The position numbers and the translations under genes were made by a program. The notes beneath the pieces are model-generated. The model ran no database searches. It saw only the letters and a program-made list of their open reading frames with translations, and was not told the DNA's origin. Of a stretch of DNA of 64,000 nucleotides, positions 8,281 through 16,441 are shown in pieces. Position 1 is the stretch's first letter, and every line of letters starts with the position of its first letter. The stretch comes from Longimonas halophila (GTDB lineage Bacteria; Bacteroidota; Rhodothermia; Rhodothermales; Salinibacteraceae): contig NZ_PDEP01000003.1 in the NCBI RefSeq assembly GCF_002554705.1, positions 62,001 to 126,000 of the forward strand, read 5' to 3'.

Positions 8281-9705
8281 ATGGCCGCCCCCCTTGCCGA
8301 TCCACGCCTTTTTCCTGATGCCACGGCTCTCGCCAAGCGCATCCAGACAAATGATACCTCAGTGCCCGAGGTGCTCGAACTGCACCTGGAGCGCTTGCAG
8401 GCCGTGCAGCCCGAACTCAACGCTGCTACCGCATGCCTGACTGATCGCATCCAACAAGCTGTTGATACGCCGCCGACAGGCTCTTGGGCGGGCGTGCCCA
8501 TCAGCGTGAAGGAAACCTATGGGCTGAAGGGCGAGCCGCTTACCGCTGGGTCGAAGCGTGCGCCGACCCTGCATCCACAGGAGGATGCGGTGCTCGTGCA
8601 GCGGATGGGCGCGCAAGGCGCAGTGGTCTGTGCACGGGGCAACATCCCGGAGTTTGCGATGACGCACGAAACGGAAAACTTGCTCTACGGGCGCACGCAC
8701 AATCCGCTAAATCCAGAACGTGGTCCGGGCGGATCGAGCGGCGGCGATGCGGCGCTGGTGGCCTCGGGCGCTGTCGCCGTTGGGTTTGGGTCGGATCTGG
8801 GCGGCTCGGTGCGCTACCCGGCCCACTGCTGCGGCATCGTGGGCTTTAAGCCGGCCTCGGGCGAGATCGACGATACCGGCACCTGGCCGCTTATCGATGC
8901 GGAGCCGCCCGAGCCGCTACTGGCCGACAGCATGCTGGCGCTGGGTCCGCTGGCGCGCTCGGTCCGCGATGTGCGCACCACGTACACCTGGACCGCCAAC
9001 CGTTCGCTGCCCGAGCCGCCCCCGCTCGATTCGCTGCGCCTTATCGCGCCTGCCGACTTTACGATGACCGCCCGTGAGCGGCTCATCCCTGCAGCCGTTG
9101 ACTACAGCCGCCGCCAGCTGGAGGACGTGGGGCTCACGTCTACCCGAGCGCGCCTGCCCGATGCCGGAGCGCTCTATCAGGCCTACCTCACGGTGGTCGT
9201 GCGCGACTATGCCTCATTTCTGTACGATGCGCTCACCACCCGCAACGGCGAGGCGCTGTCGTGGACGCGCGAGGCGTGGCAGCAGGCGCGCAACCGTCCG
9301 ACGGTGCACTGGTATCTGTTTCGGCTGCTGGCCTCGATGCATGCGCTGCGCCCCTCGGCGCAAACCGGATGGAACGCCGAAGCCGAAATCCGCCAGGCGC
9401 GCCGCGCCATCCGCACGCAACTGGGCGATGACGGCATTGTGCTGCTGCCCACGAACGGCGCCCTGGCTATGCCGCCTGGCGAGGCCGCAGCGTACATGGC
9501 GCGTCCGGGCATTCGTGGGCTGTTTACACCGACCATCTACCCAAACGTGCTCAACCTGCCTGCGATCTCCATTCCAGCATGGACGCACCAGGACGCTCGC
9601 TCGGGGCTGGTGCCAGGTATCCAACTGATTGCCGCACCGGGCAACGAGGCTGCGCTGTTCGCCGTAGCAGAAGCCCTCGAAGCGCGTCTGCACGATGGTC
9701 CGTAG
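8281..9705 (+). CDS. Amidase (amidase signature family)
   Basis: 474 residues, normal for the family. The Ser-cisSer-Lys triad is visible: Lys77 (VPISVKETYGLKG), the cis-Ser around 152-153 (GPGGSSGGDAALVASG) and nucleophile Ser176 (GSDLGGSVRYP). The C-terminus (PTIYPNVLNLPAISIP) is also typical. The enzyme hydrolyses a carboxamide. It lacks a gatB/gatC context, so a general or fatty-acid-amide-type amidase is likelier than GatA. ATG 8281 is preferred over longer upstream readings that run into the DinB gene. Confidence 0.93.
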   Translation: MAAPLADPRLFPDATALAKRIQTNDTSVPEVLELHLERLQAVQPELNAATACLTDRIQQAVDTPPTGSWAGVPISVKETYGLKGEPLTAGSKRAPTLHPQEDAVLVQRMGAQGAVVCARGNIPEFAMTHETENLLYGRTHNPLNPERGPGGSSGGDAALVASGAVAVGFGSDLGGSVRYPAHCCGIVGFKPASGEIDDTGTWPLIDAEPPEPLLADSMLALGPLARSVRDVRTTYTWTANRSLPEPPPLDSLRLIAPADFTMTARERLIPAAVDYSRRQLEDVGLTSTRARLPDAGALYQAYLTVVVRDYASFLYDALTTRNGEALSWTREAWQQARNRPTVHWYLFRLLASMHALRPSAQTGWNAEAEIRQARRAIRTQLGDDGIVLLPTNGALAMPPGEAAAYMARPGIRGLFTPTIYPNVLNLPAISIPAWTHQDARSGLVPGIQLIAAPGNEAALFAVAEALEARLHDGP

Positions 9706-9755
9706 GGCCGCTCCTTCGCATCCCCCTGTTTCTATTGATGCTCTGACTGTTTCTT

Positions 9756-10649
9756 ATGGTTTCCGATCTGTTTGATGCTGAGGCGTGGGCTCCTGTCGAC
9801 GGCTTTGACCTGACCGATGTGACGTACCACCGCGCCCGCCATCAGGGCACGGTGCGCATTGCATTCGACCGGCCCGACTCGCTGAACGCGTTTCGTCCGC
9901 AAACGGTGGATGAACTCTACCGCACGCTCGACCACGCGCGCCAGACGTCGGACGTGGGCACGGTGCTGCTGACGGGCAACGGCCCCTCGCCGAAGCACGG
10001 CAAGTGGGCATTTTCCTCAGGCGGCGACCAGCGTATCCGTGGCAAAGACGGCTACAAGTATGCGGACGACGCAGGCGAACAGGATCCAGCGCGCCTGGGG
10101 CGGCTGCACATTTTGGAGGTGCAGCGCCTCATCCGCTTTATGCCCAAGGTGGTGATTGCAGTGGTGCCCGGCTGGGCCGTGGGCGGCGGACACAGCCTGC
10201 ACGTGGTGTGCGATCTGACGCTGGCCAGTGCCGACCACGCCATATTTAAGCAGACGGATGCGGATGTGGCCAGCTTCGACGGCGGGTTTGGCTCAGCCTA
10301 CCTGGCACGCCAGGTCGGACAGAAGCGCGCCCGCGAGATCTTTTTCTTAGGACGCAACTACTCGGCGGAAGAGGCGGTGGAGATGGGCATGGCCAACGCG
10401 GCAATCCCGCACGAGGAGCTGGAATCGACGGCACTGAAGTGGGCTGAAGAGATCAACACGAAGAGTCCGACCGCCATTCGGATGCTGAAGTACGCGTTCA
10501 ACTCGATTGACGACGGCATGGTGGGGCAACAGCTCTTTGCGGGCGAGGCCACACGCCTGGCCTATGGCACCGACGAGGCGCAGGAGGGCCGCGACGCCTT
10601 CCTCGAAAAGCGCGACCAGGACTACAGCGACTTTCCCTGGCATTATTGA
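9756..10649 (+). CDS. menB: 1,4-dihydroxy-2-naphthoyl-CoA synthase
   Basis: 297 residues in the crotonase fold. MenB-specific features are present: the long N-terminus with DVTYHRARHQGTVRIAF, the GNGPSPKHGKWAFSSGGDQ-type insert, GGDQRIRGKDGYKY, the oxyanion-hole segment VPGWAVGGGHSLHVVCDLT, and the C-terminal EGRDAFLEKRDQDYSDFPWHY. It closes o-succinylbenzoyl-CoA to DHNA-CoA in menaquinone synthesis. No other men genes are nearby; neighbours are an amidase and an aldo/keto reductase. Confidence 0.96.
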   Translation: MVSDLFDAEAWAPVDGFDLTDVTYHRARHQGTVRIAFDRPDSLNAFRPQTVDELYRTLDHARQTSDVGTVLLTGNGPSPKHGKWAFSSGGDQRIRGKDGYKYADDAGEQDPARLGRLHILEVQRLIRFMPKVVIAVVPGWAVGGGHSLHVVCDLTLASADHAIFKQTDADVASFDGGFGSAYLARQVGQKRAREIFFLGRNYSAEEAVEMGMANAAIPHEELESTALKWAEEINTKSPTAIRMLKYAFNSIDDGMVGQQLFAGEATRLAYGTDEAQEGRDAFLEKRDQDYSDFPWHY

Positions 10650-10709
10650 TGCGGGCCGCAGCCGCGCAGCGCATCCGTTTTCCTCAACTTCCTATAGATT
10701 CAACTTCTT

Positions 10710-11561
10710 ATGGCCGACACCACGACCACCATCCACGGACGCACCGTCCCCACACTGGGGCTGGGCACGTACAAGATTACCGGCGACACCTGCCGCGAGA
10801 GCGTGGCGCATGCCCACACGATGGGCTACCGCCACATCGACACCGCACAGATGTATCAGAACGAAGCCGAGGTCGGCGCAGGCATCGCCGAGGCGCCTGT
10901 AGCCCGCGAAGACATCTTCCTGACCACAAAGGTATGGCACACCAACCTTGCACCCGCTGACGTAAAACGCACCACCGAGGAGAGCCTGCGTGCCTTGGGC
11001 ACCGACTACGTGGACCTGCTTCTCATCCACTGGCCTGCGCACCTTGATAGCGATGAAGATGCGCTGCGTCGCACGCTCGATGCATTTGTGGAGGTGCACG
11101 AAGCGGGGCAGGCGCGGCATATTGGCGTGAGCAACTTCTCGCCGAAGCTGCTCGACCAAACCGTGGCGCATCTGCCCGACGAAGCGCCGCTGTTTGCGCA
11201 TCAGGCCGAGTACCACCCGTTTCTGTCGCAGGAGCCGGTGCTTCAACACGCACGCGAGCACGGCTACCTGTTCACCGCGTATCGTCCGCTGGCGCGTGGG
11301 GCGGTGCTCCAAAACGAGCGTCTACGAGCGATTGGGGAGCATCATGGCAAGACTGCGGCACAAGTAACGGTTCGTTGGCTCTTGCAGCAGCCGAACGTAT
11401 CTGCGATTCCAAAAGCCGCCAGCGCCGCGCACCGCGTGAGTAACCTGGATGTGTTCGACTTTACGCTCTCCGACGACGAGATGACCGCCATCCACAATTT
11501 AGCACGCGGCGAGCGCCAGATCGACCCGGCATTTGCGCCTGCCTGGTCCGAAGGTGCCTAA
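10710..11561 (+). CDS. Aldo/keto reductase
   Basis: 283 residues, a complete (alpha/beta)8 NADPH-dependent reductase of the AKR5-like type (2,5-diketo-gluconate reductase group). Catalytic positions are visible: Asp/Tyr in GYRHIDTAQMYQNE, Lys in FLTTKVWHTN and His in DLLLIHWPAH. The cofactor-binding end carries SAIPKAASAAHRVSNLDVF. The physiological carbonyl substrate is not evident. It begins 60 nt after menB on the same strand. Confidence 0.95.
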   Translation: MADTTTTIHGRTVPTLGLGTYKITGDTCRESVAHAHTMGYRHIDTAQMYQNEAEVGAGIAEAPVAREDIFLTTKVWHTNLAPADVKRTTEESLRALGTDYVDLLLIHWPAHLDSDEDALRRTLDAFVEVHEAGQARHIGVSNFSPKLLDQTVAHLPDEAPLFAHQAEYHPFLSQEPVLQHAREHGYLFTAYRPLARGAVLQNERLRAIGEHHGKTAAQVTVRWLLQQPNVSAIPKAASAAHRVSNLDVFDFTLSDDEMTAIHNLARGERQIDPAFAPAWSEGA

Positions 11562-11607
11562 CCGCGCGACCCGTTTTCGCTTCCCCCTGCATCTACCTCG
11601 CATCCTC

Positions 11608-12063
11608 ATGTCTACGCTCTCCATTCGCCGTGCTGCCCTCAGCGACCTGAACACGCTTGTTGCTTTCAACACAGCAATGGCAGACGAGACCGAAGACAAA
11701 ACGCTCGAACAAGACACGCTACGAGCGGGCATTCGCACGCTGCTACAGGATGAGCAGAAGGGGCGCTACTGGGTAGCCGAGCAGGGCGGTCGTGTTGTGG
11801 GAGCCCTCATGTGCACGACCGAGTGGAGCGACTGGCGCAACGGCGCGTTCTGGTGGATTCAGAGCGTGTACGTACGCCCAGAAATGCGTCGGCAGGGCGT
11901 GTTCACGGCGCTGTATGAGCATGTGCACGCAAAAGCGCAGGCCAAAGCCGACGTTTGCGGACTGCGCCTTTACGTAGAGCGCGAGAATGCGGCGGCCCAG
12001 TCCACCTACGAGGCGCGGGGCATGGCGCGCACGGCGTATCAGATGTACGAGACCGAAGTATGA
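11608..12063 (+). CDS. GNAT family N-acetyltransferase
   Basis: 151 residues from ATG 11608; an earlier in-frame ATG (11533) would overlap the reductase and adds a basic leader unlike the family. The acetyl-CoA site is visible as IQSVYVRPEMRRQGVFTALYE (motif A, R-x-x-G-variant RQGVF), with a late ENAAAQSTYEARGM segment typical of motif B. The substrate is unknown. It ends the plus-strand run and converges on the thioesterase gene. Confidence 0.9.
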   Translation: MSTLSIRRAALSDLNTLVAFNTAMADETEDKTLEQDTLRAGIRTLLQDEQKGRYWVAEQGGRVVGALMCTTEWSDWRNGAFWWIQSVYVRPEMRRQGVFTALYEHVHAKAQAKADVCGLRLYVERENAAAQSTYEARGMARTAYQMYETEV

Positions 12064-12071
12064 TCTGCGTG

Positions 12072-12086
12072 CGTCTGCAACAGACG
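12072..12086. terminator. Small hairpin between convergent genes
   Basis: CGTCTGCAACAGACG forms a perfect 6-bp stem with a 3-nt loop between the converging GNAT and thioesterase genes. There is no T-run, so terminator function is only positional inference. Confidence 0.25.
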
Positions 12087-12099
12087 GATCAGCAGGCGA

Positions 12100-12627
12100 C
12101 TACTCTTCGGCAATCCCTACCGGGGTGAGCGACGCATGAGCGGGCTGATCGTCTTCCTTATCATCAGCCAGAGCCACGTAGCGCCCCATAAAGGTAAACG
12201 CACACTCGCCCGCCGCCTCAATTTTGCACTTCAGGTCGAGGCGCGCGCGGCCCCAACGGTCGAGCATTGCCTGAAAGCGGTCCAACGCGTCTTCATTCGG
12301 GCGCTCGCAGACTACCGAGATGTTTTCGCACACCGGTTTCAGGTATTCAATGTCGCTTTCCTGAATGATGACCTCGACCTGCTGCTTCATGTTGTCGACC
12401 AACTGGTGCATCATCGCCCAGCCAGTTACGGTTGCCAGCATGCTAAGGCTGCCGCCAAAGGCCGTGCCCATGTGGTTGGCATTGGGCTTGAGCGGAGCCG
12501 ACGCGCACAGGCAGCCATCTTCTTTCGGGCTCAAGGAAAATTGCAGGTGCTCCGTAATCGGCATTTCCTGCATAATGAGCTGCTCCAGGTGCTCCAGCGC
12601 CTGTTCAGTCATAGACGTACGCGACAT
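12100..12627 (-). CDS. YiiD_C-type hotdog-fold thioesterase
   Basis: About 175 residues; an ATG four codons upstream (12639) is the alternative. The hotdog motif is clear: LKPNANHMGTAFGGSLSMLATVTGWAMM, followed by strands VEVIIQESDIEYLKPV and a late LKCKIEAAGECAFTFMGRYV. This resembles the C-terminal thioesterase domain of YiiD. It probably hydrolyses an acyl thioester; the substrate is unknown. It lies about 160 nt downstream of the pterin operon on the same strand and may be separate from it. Confidence 0.82.
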   Translation of the reverse strand: MSRTSMTEQALEHLEQLIMQEMPITEHLQFSLSPKEDGCLCASAPLKPNANHMGTAFGGSLSMLATVTGWAMMHQLVDNMKQQVEVIIQESDIEYLKPVCENISVVCERPNEDALDRFQAMLDRWGRARLDLKCKIEAAGECAFTFMGRYVALADDKEDDQPAHASLTPVGIAEE

Positions 12628-12790
12628 AGTTGTATGCAATAAAGTCGGTTGCGTGTGTGAAGCAGTAAAACAAGTGGGATACTAAAAAGCCATACGTCCC
12701 AGACGCTCACACGTTCTTTGCATCCATGAAGGATACGTGCGATGCGTTTCAGCATCAGGCCGTCTGAACGTACGCACCTCCGCAAAAGAC

Positions 12791-13492
12791 TCACACATCT
12801 CCCTGTTGCGGACGCAGCAGCACCTCTTCCATCACCGTACGGTCGGAGAGCGCGTAGGCTTGTACGACTGTAGCAGCAATATCTTCGGCAGGCATGAGGC
12901 GCTCGGGGTCAATGTCGACTCCCTCCCATGTTGGGGTGTGGGTAGCGCCCGGAAAGACTGTTGTAACGCGCACACCCTCATCTTTAGTTTCCTCGCGCAC
13001 CACACGGGCCAGTCCGCGCAGCCCATGCTTGCTGGCGCAGTAGCCCGCATTGCCCGGATACGCTTGCAGCGAGGCCACCGATGCCGTGTAGAACAGGTGC
13101 CCGCTGCCTCGCTTGCGCATGGGTGGCAGAAATGCCTGCGTGACAACAAACGCGGACGTCAGGTTCACGTCGATCTGGCTGCGAAAGCCCTCGGCAGTAA
13201 GTTCGCTGAGCGGCGCGGGCGTAAACGCCCCGGCATTGTTCACCACCACATCGGGCGTGCCCCAGGTGTCGTGTACGCGCTCCGCCATTGCTGCAACGGC
13301 TTCGTCGTCGGTGACGTCGGTAGGGCAGACAAGCGGAGTGGCTCCGTGATCGCGGCAGGTGTCGGCCACGGATTCGAGCTTGCCGGTGGAGCGGGCGACA
13401 AGCGCAACGCGGGCGTCATCATACCGTGCGGCAAAAGCTTCAGCAATGGCTGCGCCAATGCCCTGGCTGGCGCCGGTTACAACAATCGTCAT
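12791..13492 (-). CDS. Short-chain dehydrogenase, sepiapterin-reductase-like
   Basis: 233 residues from ATG 13492. It has the Rossmann glycine motif TGASQGIG (6-13), NNAG (85-88) and the catalytic Ser138, Tyr151, Lys155 (YCASK). The C-terminus (PAEDIAATVVQAYALSDRTV then MEEVLLRPQQGDV) closely resembles the sepiapterin reductase of Chlorobium as I recall it. Sepiapterin reductase reduces 6-pyruvoyl-tetrahydropterin to tetrahydrobiopterin. Third gene after ptpS and folE, which supports this role. A generic 3-ketoacyl-type SDR is the alternative. Confidence 0.85.
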   Translation of the reverse strand: MTIVVTGASQGIGAAIAEAFAARYDDARVALVARSTGKLESVADTCRDHGATPLVCPTDVTDDEAVAAMAERVHDTWGTPDVVVNNAGAFTPAPLSELTAEGFRSQIDVNLTSAFVVTQAFLPPMRKRGSGHLFYTASVASLQAYPGNAGYCASKHGLRGLARVVREETKDEGVRVTTVFPGATHTPTWEGVDIDPERLMPAEDIAATVVQAYALSDRTVMEEVLLRPQQGDV

Positions 13493-13553
13493 AGCAACGG
13501 GATCACCGTAATGAGAAAGCATACGTGGTTCAGCCCCCAGCCTGTGCGGCTGC

Positions 13554-14207
13554 TTAGCTGCGAACCAACCGCATGAATTCGTCGCGGGTGCTATGGTTGC
13601 GAAAGGCTCCGCTTACGGCGCTGGTGGTGGTGCAGGAGTTCTGTTTTTCGACCCCGCGCATCATCATGCATAGATGCTGCGCCTCAATCACAACGGCGGC
13701 CCCCTGCGGCTTGAGCACCTCGTCGATGGCTTCACGGATCTGCAGGGTAAGCCGCTCTTGCACCTGCAGGCGACGCGCAAAGACCTCTACGGTACGGGGA
13801 ATCTTACTCAAGCCCACAATGTGTCCATCCGGAATGTAGGCGACATGGGCTTTCCCAAAAAATGGAAGCATATGATGCTCGCACAACGAGTACACCTCGA
13901 TGTCTTTCACCAGGATGATCTCGTTGTAGGTCTCCTCAAACATGGCTTGCCGGAGGATGGCCTTGGGGTCTTGCGCGTAGCCCTGCGTAAGAAACTGGTA
14001 GGCCTTGGCTACGCGTTCGGGCGTCTTGACCAGCCCCTCGCGCTCGGGGTCCTCACCCAGCTTCTGAATGATGGATGCGACATGGTCGGCCACATCCCGG
14101 GTCGTCTCCGCATCGTACATGTCGCGGCGCTCGTAGTGGGTGGGATAGTCGCCCACTACGGTCCCGTTTTCGACGATGTCGTCAGTAACAATTTTTTTCT
14201 CAGCCAT
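13554..14207 (-). CDS. folE: GTP cyclohydrolase I (FolE, type IA)
   Basis: 217 residues. The zinc site is intact: Cys and His in [18 protein letters not shown] and the second Cys in [15 protein letters not shown]. The phosphate-binding [13 protein letters not shown] and [14 protein letters not shown] motifs are typical. It converts GTP to 7,8-dihydroneopterin triphosphate, the shared precursor of folate, queuosine and biopterin. Placed between a PTPS and a sepiapterin-reductase-like gene, it is probably dedicated at least partly to biopterin. Confidence 0.98.
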   Translation of the reverse strand: MAEKKIVTDDIVENGTVVGDYPTHYERRDMYDAETTRDVADHVASIIQKLGEDPEREGLVKTPERVAKAYQFLTQGYAQDPKAILRQAMFEETYNEIILVKDIEVYSLCEHHMLPFFGKAHVAYIPDGHIVGLSKIPRTVEVFARRLQVQERLTLQIREAIDEVLKPQGAAVVIEAQHLCMMMRGVEKQNSCTTTSAVSGAFRNHSTRDEFMRLVRS

Positions 14208-14265
14208 GGATCATCAAAGAGCAAGCAAACAGAATAAAAACAAGCCAGGGGCCGATGCAGAACGC

Positions 14266-14688
14266 CTACGAAGATTCGCCTCGGTATTCGGCAAAGTTGC
14301 GTGGCGTTTCGTACAGGCGGATACGGTGCAGCGTGCCGCCCGGCAATGTGCCTTCCAGTTCGTTCCAGATCGCCACAACGAAGTTCTCAGTCGACGGGAT
14401 AATACCATCCATGAATTCGACATCAAGATTCAGGTTCTTGTGGTCGACCTTGTCGATGATCCGCTCGTGCAGGATCGCCTTGAGCTGGCCGAGGTCGATC
14501 ACGTAGCCGGTGTCGGGGTCGGGCACACCCGCTACCGTCACCTCCAATTCGTAGTTATGACCGTGCCAGTTTGGGTGGTTGCAGGCACCAAACACGTCCT
14601 CGTTCCAGGCATCCGACTTTTCGGGATTGTGCAGCCGGTGCGCTGCATTGAAGTGCGTTTTGCGGGTAACGTAAACAGTAGGCGGCAT
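14266..14688 (-). CDS. ptpS: 6-pyruvoyl-tetrahydropterin synthase (PTPS/QueD family, CX5HGH type)
   Basis: About 140 residues; ATG 14700 four codons upstream is an alternative start. Zinc ligands are His17, His42 and His44; catalytic Cys36 lies in FGACNHPNWHGHNYELEV. Five residues separate Cys from HGH, as in animal PTPS; QueD proteins have three. Glu near the C-terminus and DHKNLNLD are also conserved. The expected reaction is triphosphate elimination from dihydroneopterin triphosphate to 6-pyruvoyl-tetrahydropterin. First gene of the ptpS-folE-SDR run. Automated pipelines may label it queD. Confidence 0.9.
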   Translation of the reverse strand: MPPTVYVTRKTHFNAAHRLHNPEKSDAWNEDVFGACNHPNWHGHNYELEVTVAGVPDPDTGYVIDLGQLKAILHERIIDKVDHKNLNLDVEFMDGIIPSTENFVVAIWNELEGTLPGGTLHRIRLYETPRNFAEYRGESS

Positions 14689-14763
14689 AACGCCAGGCAT
14701 TCTCAATGAAAACACATGCACCCTCAATGCTATCGTGCCCCCGTATGGGCACCCAAGCGCGCG

Positions 14764-14782
14764 AGGGATATAGACGGGATAC
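14764..14782 (-). promoter_or_regulatory. Promoter-like box shared with the phosphoribosyltransferase gene
   Basis: On the minus strand TGTATCCCGTCTATATCCC lies about 75 nt ahead of the ptpS start. It matches the element at 2931-2949 at 17 of 19 positions. It may hold the -10 element (TATAT) of the ptpS-folE-SDR operon. Function is inferred. Confidence 0.35.
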
Positions 14783-14877
14783 AATCAGACCGCAGCTCTC
14801 TCGGAAGGTTCACCGTACCTACCGAAGCGTTACAGTTCTACCAGGGAATCCTCCGCAACATGTGGCTGCATACGTAA

Positions 14878-15318
<441 letters not shown>

Positions 15319-15339
15319 CGGCTCTCTTTTGACCTGACC

Positions 15340-15993
15340 ATGCTCCCCTCATTCTCCCCCACCTGTACTGTGATTACCTTAGGACTTACCGGCGGCATTG
15401 GAAGCGGAAAAAGCACTGCCTGCCGCATGCTCAACGACATGGGCGCACGTGTCTTTTACGCCGACAAGGTAGCGAAAGACATTATGCAGAATGATGCGGA
15501 TGCGCGGGCACTTATCCGCGACACGTTTGGTTCAACCAGCTACAATGAACACGGCTCGCTAAACCGTTCGTATCTGGCGGCGCAGGTCTTCAGCGACCCA
15601 TCGAAGCTCGAAAAGCTCAACGCCATTGTGCATCCGCTTGTGTTTGATGCGTTTGAAGACGCCAAGACGCAGGCCGAATCCGACGGCGTAGAGTTGCTCG
15701 TACACGAGGCTGCACTTCTGTTCGAGGCCGGGGGCGATGCCCATGTCGACTACGTGGCCGTGGTCACTGCGCCCGATGATGTGCGCATCCATCGCGTGAT
15801 GCAGCGCGACGACACCACCGAGCGCGCCGTACGCGACCGCATGCAGCACCAGCTTCCACAAGACGAAATTCGAGACCGGGCCGATTTCGTCATCCCCAAC
15901 AATGCCGACCGCGAGGCCTTGCAGGCTAAGGTGCGCCGCCTGTACGAACAACTCGTCACTGAAGCGAAAGCCGCCTCTGACCCTGCGGCGTAG
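15340..15993 (+). CDS. coaE: Dephospho-CoA kinase
   Basis: 217 residues. P-loop GLTGGIGSGKSTACRML near the N-terminus, GARVFYADKVAKDIMQ, HPLVFDAFEDA and ELLVHEAALLFEAGGDAHVDYVAVV are typical CoaE motifs. It performs the final ATP-dependent phosphorylation in CoA synthesis. The start at 15340 places a 14-residue leader before the core; internal starts are possible. Downstream lies the tRNA-Val promoter. Confidence 0.96.
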   Translation: MLPSFSPTCTVITLGLTGGIGSGKSTACRMLNDMGARVFYADKVAKDIMQNDADARALIRDTFGSTSYNEHGSLNRSYLAAQVFSDPSKLEKLNAIVHPLVFDAFEDAKTQAESDGVELLVHEAALLFEAGGDAHVDYVAVVTAPDDVRIHRVMQRDDTTERAVRDRMQHQLPQDEIRDRADFVIPNNADREALQAKVRRLYEQLVTEAKAASDPAA

Positions 15994-16073
15994 CACCTGC
16001 TGTAAAACGCCGAGATAAACGCCAAAACTTCCATGAATTGGCCTTCCGTCGAATCCCCCGGCTGCAGTAGGCA

Positions 16074-16103
16074 TTGACACTATGCCCGCGCGGGTCGTAT
16101 GCT
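16074..16103 (+). promoter_or_regulatory. Sigma-70-type promoter of tRNA-Val
   Basis: A perfect -35 TTGACA (16074-16079) and -10 TATGCT (16098-16103) are separated by 18 nt. The tRNA begins 35 nt after the -10. The GC-rich stretch after the -10 could act as a stringent discriminator, which is inference. Confidence 0.65.
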
Positions 16104-16138
16104 GTGCGGCGCGAGGTGCCAAGCACCTCTTTCTACAC

Positions 16139-16212
16139 GGGTCTATAGCTCAGTTGGTTAGAGCGCTACGTTGACATCGTAGAGGTCAGTGGTTCGAGTC
16201 CACTTAGACCCA
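16139..16212 (+). tRNA. tRNA-Val (anticodon GAC)
   Basis: A complete cloverleaf: acceptor GGGTCTA pairs with TAGACCC, the D-arm is AGCTCAGTTGGTTAGAGC, the anticodon stem CTACG/CGTAG encloses loop TTGACAT (anticodon GAC), and the T-arm contains GGTTCGAGTCC. The discriminator base is A; the sequence continues CCG, so CCA is not fully encoded. It sits just upstream of thrS. Confidence 0.96.
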
Positions 16213-16397
16213 CCGTTTCATTCTGTTTGATGCTCCGGCTTTTGCTCGTGCCCATGTTCCATCTGCCTACCTACATTCGGTCGCTCACGCGAACGCCGGA
16301 TACGGCAGGTCAGCGATGCCGGTAAGCACACGGTCTTCACTGCGAGGTGCAATCACCGCTTGAGCCGATTGCGCACATCGCCCGCCTGCCTTTGCTG

Positions 16398-16428
16398 AAG
16401 CGCTCTGTCCTCGCGATGGAGCGCTTTT
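16398..16428 (+). promoter_or_regulatory. Terminator-like hairpin in the thrS leader (attenuator candidate)
   Basis: AAGCGCTC and GAGCGCTT form a perfect 8-bp stem around a 13-nt loop, followed by TTCGTTT, ending only about 14 nt before the thrS ATG. This is the position of an intrinsic terminator or translational operator. No T-box features are seen. Regulation is inferred. Confidence 0.45.
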
Positions 16429-16441
16429 CGTTTGTCGACTC

